Made by a program: the position numbers and the translations under genes. This document shows, piece after piece, positions 1 to 5,866 of a stretch of 5,866 bases of DNA (its first letter is position 1; each line of letters starts with the position of its first letter). Location of the stretch: the NCBI GenBank assembly GCA_003529225.1, contig DOJM01000526.1:593-6458 (forward strand), written 5' to 3'. This DNA is from Paenibacillus sp. (GTDB lineage Bacteria > Bacillota > Bacilli > Paenibacillales > Paenibacillaceae). Under the pieces are notes generated by a model. It made no database searches and was not told where the DNA came from. It saw only the letters and a list, made by a program, of their open reading frames with translations.

Positions 1-3000
1 TTATATACCTGAAGAATCGGGAAGCGATTCTGAAGCGCCGCATAGACGATTCGTCCGTCATTAATAACCTCTTTGATTACTAATGCTGGCACTTGTTCAA
101 TCTTCGGATATTTTGATAGCAATTCTTGGATACATCGATTGAAATAGTCGCTCACCATCGGCTCTACCTCATCGCTTGATCTCGGTATATTGATATTCTT
201 ATAATTCAGGCGTACCAGCGGGAAGGCATAATTATTCTCATTATGAATAATCATCCGACGTTCCATTCGCTTCATAATATCAATGATTTGTACTACACGA
301 TAAGAAGCCCGGGCTACCCACATCTTGCGGGACAGATCCATATCCTCCTTATCGCTTTGAATGCTCTCAATCTGATCACGTGAACTACGTAACATCGATT
401 CTAGGACTTGCTGAGCAATAGCGAAGTTATCCCAATGAACCGTATTTAAACGATCTAGAATCTTAGTCTCCAGTTCAGAATTCCGTTCATTTTTGGCGAG
501 TTTTCCGGTTAATGAATTTTTCTCTTCCTTCACCTTTCTGGAGACCTCGTCCCGTCTTACCCGGCTATCCTTAATCCGAAGAAGCCAGTCTGCAACTAGA
601 GACTCGCAGCTTTCTCTTACGCTCAGCATTAATTCTTCTGGCACAGTCCGTAGATTGACCCGATCCTCAATATGTGCATTCATGATCTTGATTTGATTAG
701 ATAACGTCTGAATGAGCGCATCCATTCGTTCCAAAGATCGTTTACACTGGTTAAGCATGAGCTCATTCTCTTGGAAACGCTCCTGAATGTCCGCCTCTTT
801 TTGCTCGAGTAGCTCATTCCAAATTTCCACGGCACGCTCATGTTTCTCTTTGATTCCTTTTTCTACCTTACGCAATTCCTTCTGCAAATTATCCAATTCG
901 GTCTGGCAACGGATGAAAGAATCGTGAACCATCTGATAGTCTTCTTCCAGTGAAGCAGTTTCCGACTTTTGACGGTTTCTTGCAGCCATAATGGATTCAG
1001 TAGATTCAGCAGGCTCTGTTACCTTCCGCCAATTCTCATCCACTTGATTCAGGCTGGCTTCAAGCTCCGTTAGATTCTCGCTCGCCGCTTTAATCTGGGC
1101 GGCTCTTGTTCGAATTTCAAGCTCATTCTCCGTCAGCGATTGCTGCAGACTTTCAACGGTACTGAGCTGCTGCAACAGAAGGTTCTGCTCTACGGGATCT
1201 ATTGGTGTGGGTTCCATATCATCCGAAAGCTGATGATATGTCGGAAATACAATTTCAGGGAACCAATGCTGCAGTCTAGGAAACAGAGCATACTTGGCAT
1301 CTCCCATCCATTTCTCGCGCTCTCCGCCAAGGCTTACCATTTGCGCTTCAAGATGCTCGAGCTGCTGGTCTTTATTCGCTAGCTCCCTGCTCACCAGACT
1401 CTTACGATCTGAATACTTTTTCTTCTCCTTTTGATCCTGCTCATGCTTCTTCGTACGTTCAATCCAAGCTTGCAACGCTGCTGCTCTATGCTCATGCTCT
1501 GCACTAAGCGCCTTATTCTCGATAAGTTCGCGAACGATCCGAGCAAGCGTGCTCTCGTTCTCATTAATCTCGTTGCTCAGACTGATAATGTTCTGCTGAA
1601 GTTCACTCTGCAGTTTCATAAGGGTATTACGTTTGGCTGTAATCGTCACAGTGTTCTCTGTTTGAGATAACCGTTCATATTCCTGACGCACAGATTTCAA
1701 CTTCGATAAATAAGCCTCCGCGTCCTGAAGCACTTGTTCTTGCTCCTTTAGCTTCGACTGAATACCGCTCTTAAAGTTCAAGAAACGATCTGGCTCCAGT
1801 ACCATTTGTGGTCCCTGGTTAGCTAAAAGTTTAAAAGATACCGGATCTGAAGCTACCATCTCTTCACGGATAAAGATAGGCACAGCTGATTTCAGCAGTG
1901 TGTCCTTCAGCAAATCCGGTTTGATTTTATTAGCTTCGCGCCGGGTTACAATCAGACTATAAGGAAGAAGTGGATGGCGCTCCAGCTCTTCCTCACGTTC
2001 AAGATACGGGCGATCATTTAAATAGGAACTACCCGGTGTGGATTGAATCTTGAGCGAATCGAGTGTGTCCTTGACCACGAGAATATCTGAATTCGGCACC
2101 CAGTAGGATTGGTTCTGAAGTTCCACGTCCATAAGCTGATTGTAGTAATCTCGTCTGGAACGTTTTGTCTGCTGCTCCACTTCATCCATTTTTCGGATAA
2201 ATCGTAATTGAATCGTATCCTGCTCTTCAAAAAGGCCAGTTGCTCCCAAACGATTATGTTCATCAAACATTTCCAGTAGAACAACAATCTGTGACCATAA
2301 TTGTGATTCTTTATAGGTCTGCGAATCAAGCAGTGCCCCGAGCTCGTCTACCTCTCGTTCATAAGAGCGATGTTTCTCGCTGAGTTCGGCATGATTCTTA
2401 TGCAGTGCCAGCTTTTGGTTCTCTGCCTCTTTATGCTGTTCCTCTAGCACTTCCATATCGAGAAGTATCGTTTTGGCAGCTGAAATCGTACGTTGAAGCG
2501 TCGCCACAGGAGCATATGCAGCGTCCTGACCATGCTGAGCTGCGAATGTTCCGAGTTCTTCTGTATATTGACGGATAGAGAGCGTCAATTCATTAATCTG
2601 AATATCCAGGCCTGCTAACTCCAACAGAAAGCTCTCCCGCTCCTTACGTAAACCTTTTTCTTCAGTCGTCAGTGCTCGCTCCGCTGTTCCAAATCCTCTG
2701 ATCGTTTGTTGCCAGAGGCTAGATACCACATTCCATTGTTTACGAAGCTTTTCTTTAGCCGTCTGAATGACCTCTTGACGTTCTTTCATCTCCAGAGATC
2801 CTTCGATCGCTTGAATTTCTTTCTGCCATTGCTCAATTTGTCGTGTGTGGAGCATACGTTTAGCTAAGAAATGAGCCACTTCAAGCTTTTTCTCCTGAGT
2901 CTTGGATTCGTCCAGCCGTCCACGTGCACGTCTCTGATCATCACTAAGCTTTTTGAACTCCTCTTGTTTCAGTTCCATTTCTTCCTTGCTGCGCAAATAC

Positions 3001-4046
3001 TTTAGATTGTCCGTCTCAAATCGCAATTGCTTCGCATCCTGATAACGACCCGCCAGTTCATTACCAACCTTACTTCGCTCTTCTTCCGCATTTCTCTGTT
3101 CTTCATGAATAACCGTATAGATCTGACGTCCACGAAGTTCAGTTTCTTGAACAACACTCTCTGCCTCTACACCTAGCTTCACCAGCTCGTATAAAGGTGC
3201 AGCCATGCCAAGAAACTCTGTGTAAACTTGTTCCCGCTGTTCAAGCATCGGTAGACGTTGAGCTACTGTCGCCGTGTCAATAAACATCCGCTGCAGCGTA
3301 TTGTCTTCTTCTTTGGGTCCCTCATTTAGACTGGAACCGATCTCAGGGATAATTAGCTTTTCGAATAAGTTATGGTTGGTAAAGGCGTCATTCTTCTTAA
3401 AATAACCTTTAATACCGCCCTCTTCCCCATTGATCCGCCGCATATTGCGCCACTCGGCGATATGGATATCCCGGGTAGCCAGGAAATCATAATATCTTTT
3501 TAAATCCGAGCTATGGCTACCGAAAGGTACAATTTCTCCCCGCCGATCTCGTATAAATTGCTGGATCGTTTCAAAACTCGTAGGTTCAGCAGTCTCTTCA
3601 TCGAAGAGTGGCAACGTCGAAAGGGTAAGTTCAGACGCATCGCCATAATCCGTAAGTGCGTATAGAAGGTAATCCACTTTAATATCCTGCTGATCCAGTG
3701 AGTTATGTGCCGTCATAGCAATACCAGTCGTCATATATTCATTACGCTCATTGTTGTCCAGATGCCATTCGATAGCTACATGAAAGGTATAAGGTTTAAG
3801 TTGTTTTTTATGATTATGAAAAAATGCTTCAACCTGGTTCTCACTATCTTTTCCCCATGGCGTTTTGGGCATTAATAACTGAAAGATGGATTGCAGCAGT
3901 ACGCCCTTCCCGCCACCATTCATAAGCGTAATAAGCGTATTGGCTGGCCCCTCTTCGTTACAGAGGTCTAGAATCATATCATCATATTTCTTGAGCATTT
4001 TCTCGTATTTAAGTCCTGTAATCCGTATGCGTTCAATCCGCGGCAT
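1..4046 (-). CDS. jetC: Wadjet SMC-like ATPase JetC (MukB-like), C-terminus cut by window edge
   Basis: This is the ATPase motor of a Wadjet-type SMC complex, which in this family extrudes DNA loops and delivers plasmid DNA to the JetD nuclease. The frame from ATG at 4046 is open for 1348 codons without a stop and leaves at the left edge. The N-terminal head (about residues 1-245) has the start MPRIERIRITGLKY, a P-loop-like NGGGKG at residues 43-48, a TFHVAIEWHLDN strand at 87-98 and GYFKKNDAFTNHNLFEKLII at 214-233. Coiled coil rich in E, K, Q and L spans roughly 250-635 and 760-1260. A globular hinge lies between them at about 640-757 (WVPNSDIL at 649, PYSLIV, VLEPDRFL at 749). The C-terminal head begins near 1270 (YAFPLVRL). 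The ABC signature and Walker B lie outside the window, so full length is probably above 1400 aa. No CxxC hook is present, which argues against Rad50/SbcC. A GTG at 4053-4055 is an alternative start; ATG is preferred because family members start with similar residues. Confidence 0.9.
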   Translation of the reverse strand, partial: MPRIERIRITGLKYEKMLKKYDDMILDLCNEEGPANTLITLMNGGGKGVLLQSIFQLLMPKTPWGKDSENQVEAFFHNHKKQLKPYTFHVAIEWHLDNNERNEYMTTGIAMTAHNSLDQQDIKVDYLLYALTDYGDASELTLSTLPLFDEETAEPTSFETIQQFIRDRRGEIVPFGSHSSDLKRYYDFLATRDIHIAEWRNMRRINGEEGGIKGYFKKNDAFTNHNLFEKLIIPEIGSSLNEGPKEEDNTLQRMFIDTATVAQRLPMLEQREQVYTEFLGMAAPLYELVKLGVEAESVVQETELRGRQIYTVIHEEQRNAEEERSKVGNELAGRYQDAKQLRFETDNLKYLRSKEEMELKQEEFKKLSDDQRRARGRLDESKTQEKKLEVAHFLAKRMLHTRQIEQWQKEIQAIEGSLEMKERQEVIQTAKEKLRKQWNVVSSLWQQTIRGFGTAERALTTEEKGLRKERESFLLELAGLDIQINELTLSIRQYTEELGTFAAQHGQDAAYAPVATLQRTISAAKTILLDMEVLEEQHKEAENQKLALHKNHAELSEKHRSYEREVDELGALLDSQTYKESQLWSQIVVLLEMFDEHNRLGATGLFEEQDTIQLRFIRKMDEVEQQTKRSRRDYYNQLMDVELQNQSYWVPNSDILVVKDTLDSLKIQSTPGSSYLNDRPYLEREEELERHPLLPYSLIVTRREANKIKPDLLKDTLLKSAVPIFIREEMVASDPVSFKLLANQGPQMVLEPDRFLNFKSGIQSKLKEQEQVLQDAEAYLSKLKSVRQEYERLSQTENTVTITAKRNTLMKLQSELQQNIISLSNEINENESTLARIVRELIENKALSAEHEHRAAALQAWIERTKKHEQDQKEKKKYSDRKSLVSRELANKDQQLEHLEAQMVSLGGEREKWMGDAKYALFPRLQHWFPEIVFPTYHQLSDDMEPTPIDPVEQNLLLQQLSTVESLQQSLTENELEIRTRAAQIKAASENLTELEASLNQVDENWRKVTEPAESTESIMAARNRQKSETASLEEDYQMVHDSFIRCQTELDNLQKELRKVEKGIKEKHERAVEIWNELLEQKEADIQERFQENELMLNQCKRSLERMDALIQTLSNQIKIMNAHIEDRVNLRTVPEELMLSVRESCESLVADWLLRIKDSRVRRDEVSRKVKEEKNSLTGKLAKNERNSELETKILDRLNTVHWDNFAIAQQVLESMLRSSRDQIESIQSDKEDMDLSRKMWVARASYRVVQIIDIMKRMERRMIIHNENNYAFPLVRLNYKNINIPRSSDEVEPMVSDYFNRCIQELLSKYPKIEQVPALVIKEVINDGRIVYAALQNRFPILQVY
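4033..4046 (-). other. jetB/jetC coding overlap (14 bp)
   Basis: The jetC ATG (4044-4046) lies upstream of the jetB TGA (4033-4035), so 14 bases are read in two frames. The sequence just upstream of the jetC ATG has only a weak purine run (GAGAAAGACGGTG), with no strong Shine-Dalgarno match at normal spacing. This arrangement suggests that jetC translation depends mainly on ribosomes arriving from jetB. The coordinates are seen directly; the coupling is inferred. Confidence 0.7.
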
Positions 4047-4791
4047 TAATAGCACCGTCTTTCTCAGCTAAAGTTCGTCCGATGAGTTTCTTCAATTCCT
4101 GATACCGGTCAACATCATGATATAAATACCGCATTCTCTCATAAAGCTCTTCCCGTGGGAATATCCGCTTCTCTGACTCCGAGATGAACACGAGCTTCTC
4201 CTCTTCCAGGAGCTTCATGCCTTCATGAATCAGCCCAATTCGTGAGCCTGCGCCTCTTGTCAGAAGATCGCTCTCTTCCTGACTCTTAGTTTGCATATAG
4301 AGGTTAGTCCACACCTTCGACATCGCTTGGATATCCAAACGCCACTGCTGACTAAACCGACCTTCTTCATCCATCTGCATCCACGCTTGGAAAAGGGAAG
4401 ACACCTGATCGGATATCTGTATATAGGACATACTGTCCTGCCCGGACTTAAAGTGAGTCTCGTCCTGATCCATCTCGGCCAGAAACACAAGGATGATGAT
4501 ATTAATGATATGTAAATGAGTTTTGCGCTCAATTCGTGAGTACTTATTCTTCAGCTGGGTAAAGTTGGTGGCGAACACTGACCCGAGTGGATTGACCAAC
4601 AAATGGAGACGGTGTCCGGAATTCATCACTCGGCAGCCTGCCTCCTTGGCAACATATTGAAGCGCATCATATGTTCCTGCATCCTGCAGGCATTCCGCAG
4701 CCGCAGGATCATCAAGAGGGATTACCTTTTTACGAAGTAATTCAAAAAATAGCCGTGAAGCTTGCTGTACCTGTTCTAATGTATAACTCAT
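4033..4791 (-). CDS. jetB: Wadjet small subunit JetB (MukE-like, DUF6063-type)
   Basis: Complete 252-residue protein between the kleisin and SMC genes, the position of JetB/MukE. In MukBEF-like complexes this subunit is a dimer of tandem winged-helix proteins that binds the kleisin middle region and helps grip DNA. The sequence fits. The N-terminal part (about 1-75) is helical and ends in a strand-like stretch around CRVMNSGHRLHLLVNP (53-68). The C-terminal part has a helix (GLIHEGMKLLEEEKL, 186-200) followed by a wing-like strand pair (LVFISESEKRIFPRE, 200-214), as in winged-helix folds. A hydrophobic stretch at 93-106 is most likely a buried helix. The ATG at 4791 follows a GAGAGG-like ribosome site 8 bases upstream. 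The last codons overlap the start of jetC by 14 bp. I recall similar roughly 250-aa proteins annotated as DUF6063 beside JetA in Bacillota; this is from memory. Type II JetB (DUF2398) is longer, which weighs against that type. Confidence 0.82.
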   Translation of the reverse strand: MSYTLEQVQQASRLFFELLRKKVIPLDDPAAAECLQDAGTYDALQYVAKEAGCRVMNSGHRLHLLVNPLGSVFATNFTQLKNKYSRIERKTHLHIINIIILVFLAEMDQDETHFKSGQDSMSYIQISDQVSSLFQAWMQMDEEGRFSQQWRLDIQAMSKVWTNLYMQTKSQEESDLLTRGAGSRIGLIHEGMKLLEEEKLVFISESEKRIFPREELYERMRYLYHDVDRYQELKKLIGRTLAEKDGAINAAD

Positions 4792-4799
4792 GCTAGTAA

Positions 4800-4811
4800 C
4801 CTCTCACCTCT
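4800..4811 (-). promoter_or_regulatory. Ribosome binding site of jetB
   Basis: Read on the minus strand, the sequence AGAGGTGAGAGG holds two overlapping purine-rich anti-16S matches. GAGAGG ends 8 bases before the jetB ATG, and GAGGTGA ends 12 bases before it. The TGA stop of jetA lies inside this site, so ribosomes finishing jetA are placed directly on the start site of jetB. This supports the ATG at 4791 and coupled translation of the two genes. Confidence 0.7.
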
Positions 4812-5866
4812 CCACGATCGTAATAGTATATGGGCTCATATCTAGACCAGACCAGCGTACCCTTAAGGCTGATTCTTGTGCAATGCTCGTCCGCAACAGC
4901 TTGCCGTGCAAGCCCTCCAGTTGAGGATCATCCGCTAGTACGTACCTGATTAGCAGCTGGCATTCATCAGATCCGTTACTGTTCTCCTGAGCCTGTTCCT
5001 GTACTACAATCTCTGAATGAAAAAACTGCACCCACAGATCGACAGCATCTGGTGTGCATGCCCATCTTGTTAATTCCTCCTCGGTAAAAGCTTCTGTAGT
5101 AAACGTAAAGCTCCCTCGCTGGGCTAGCGCACTGAATACAGGCTTCCACAGTTCAACGACTTCCGCCCACGGAATACCTTTAGGAATATATTGAACGGTC
5201 TCAGCATCTATCTCATCATCAAGTTCATCCATCACAATATCTGGGATAAAGCCCACCTCTTGCTCCTCCCAAGCCCAGGGAAGTGGATAGACAAAATCCT
5301 GATTCGGAGCGAACAATCCGCCGAGCAGCATTTCAAGGCTGTCGCCACTTGTCAGACCCTCTTCTTTAACCCATTCCTCCCAGACATGCGTACGGAAATT
5401 AAAGCCGGCGGCTCCCCAGAATAATTCAGGAAAGTTCAATCTTAAGTTGGTCTCCACCTCGAAAATATTCAAGACTATCTCGGCTAGCTCATCGTGTACA
5501 CGCCTTGAGAGCTCGACTCGTTCAGAAAGAATACGGATCTCATTGAAGTCGATCACATCTTTCTCGTCATTGGCTAGCCGGGCCAGAGAACGATGAATAT
5601 TATCAAAATGCTTGCGTTCTTCATCGAATTGCTGATGAATCTCTTCAAGTCGCTGATGCCGAGCCACTCCGAATTCACTAAAAATATGCTTGGGGTTACG
5701 GCGCAATGCATTCCGGTATTCCTGTTGTTGCTGGGTCATCTTCCGAACCCGGGAGATAAGCTCATTCACATCCTGAAGCGCCCGAGTTACACGTCCATGC
5801 TTAATATGCATCTGAATCTCGAGCAGCTTGATGCTGATCTGGAACTCTTCAATAATCTCATGACTC
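4804..5866 (-). CDS. jetA: Wadjet kleisin subunit JetA (MukF-like), N-terminus cut by window edge
   Basis: This is the last 353 residues of the kleisin-like subunit that bridges the two JetC heads and binds JetB. The frame stays open to the right edge: 18 codons (beginning SHEIIEEF) precede the first visible ATG at 5811 and continue its helical pattern, so that ATG is probably not the start. The missing N-terminal part should hold the winged-helix dimerisation domain. Visible parts, numbered from the edge: a long charged helical or coiled-coil region at about 1-145 (LLEIQMHIKHGRV, RLEEIHQQFDEERKHFDNIH); an aromatic segment (NFPELFWGAAGFNFRTHVWE) and YPLPWAWEEQE; an acidic patch MDELDDEIDAE at about 212-222; and a C-terminal alpha/beta domain ending in SPYTITIVER, expected to dock on the JetC head. 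It ends with TGA at 4804, 12 bp before jetB. The assignment rests on gene order, helical architecture and resemblance to DUF5716-type JetA from memory, since kleisins are poorly conserved. Confidence 0.78.
   Translation of the reverse strand, partial: SHEIIEEFQISIKLLEIQMHIKHGRVTRALQDVNELISRVRKMTQQQQEYRNALRRNPKHIFSEFGVARHQRLEEIHQQFDEERKHFDNIHRSLARLANDEKDVIDFNEIRILSERVELSRRVHDELAEIVLNIFEVETNLRLNFPELFWGAAGFNFRTHVWEEWVKEEGLTSGDSLEMLLGGLFAPNQDFVYPLPWAWEEQEVGFIPDIVMDELDDEIDAETVQYIPKGIPWAEVVELWKPVFSALAQRGSFTFTTEAFTEEELTRWACTPDAVDLWVQFFHSEIVVQEQAQENSNGSDECQLLIRYVLADDPQLEGLHGKLLRTSIAQESALRVRWSGLDMSPYTITIVER

Noticed and set aside
1..3. TAA stop on the minus strand at the very left edge as the end of jetC.
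   Set aside because: It is out of frame: the jetC codon there is TAT (positions 5-3), followed by an incomplete codon, so jetC continues outside the window.
493..1670. Plus-strand small open frames at 493-696, 1140-1382 and 1431-1670.
   Set aside because: All are antisense to the continuous, family-like jetC frame. Their products show no recognisable domain and have low-complexity, shadow-like composition.
2018..2329. Minus-strand 103-codon frame inside jetC.
   Set aside because: It lies in another frame over the hinge-coding part of jetC, and its W/R/S-rich product looks like a frame shadow.
1..4046. The long coiled-coil ATPase as SbcC/Rad50.
   Set aside because: No CxxC zinc hook occurs at the centre; instead there is a globular MukB/JetC-like hinge, and no SbcD/Mre11 nuclease gene is adjacent in the window.
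4474..4515. Hydrophobic stretch LHIINIIILVFLAE in JetB as a membrane segment.
   Set aside because: It is only about 14 residues long, with no flanking signal features, in a protein family that acts in the cytoplasm on DNA; a buried helix is more likely.
4260..4532. Open frames on both strands across the middle of jetB (4260-4532 minus, 4291-4515 plus).
   Set aside because: They overlap the complete jetB frame, which has a ribosome site and a coherent winged-helix pattern.
4804..5811. jetA as a complete 335-residue gene starting at ATG 5811.
   Set aside because: The frame remains open for 18 more codons to the edge, the sequence upstream continues the helical pattern, and kleisins of this type need an N-terminal winged-helix domain that is not seen.

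Overview
The window lies entirely within one operon on the minus strand. It encodes three parts of an SMC-like (MukBEF-related) complex in the order kleisin, small winged-helix subunit, SMC ATPase. This is the jetA-jetB-jetC order of Wadjet anti-plasmid defence systems. The operon runs from right to left. jetA enters from the right edge without its start. jetB is complete. jetC fills positions 1 to 4046 and leaves at the left edge before its stop. A jetD nuclease gene would be expected next, beyond the left edge, and cannot be seen here.

Region by region: 4804-5866 holds the last 353 codons of jetA (MukF-like kleisin). Positions 4792-4803 are the only non-coding bases, a 12-bp gap carrying the ribosome binding site of jetB. 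Positions 4033-4791 are jetB (MukE-like, 252 aa). jetC starts at 4046, overlaps the end of jetB by 14 bp, and stays open for 1348 codons with no stop. I translated the whole frame by hand. It shows an N-terminal ATPase head with a P-loop, a long coiled coil, a globular hinge near residues 640-757, a second long coiled coil, and the start of the C-terminal head. The ABC signature and Walker B motifs are not reached.

How they work together (established for the family): JetC dimerises through its hinge and ATPase heads, the JetA kleisin bridges the heads, and JetB binds JetA. The motor extrudes DNA loops and hands small circular DNA to the JetD nuclease. From memory of family sizes and sequence style, the proteins look closest to the Wadjet type III group (JetA of the DUF5716 kind, JetB of the DUF6063 kind, JetC well over 1300 aa), not type I or II. 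That subtype call is inference and needs a profile search.

Organism: medium GC by eye, Shine-Dalgarno-led tightly packed genes, and a JetB resembling Bacillota versions suggest a Paenibacillus- or Bacillus-like bacterium. This is moderate-confidence inference. I see no RNA gene, mobile element, CRISPR array, terminator or promoter; the operon promoter should lie to the right of the window.
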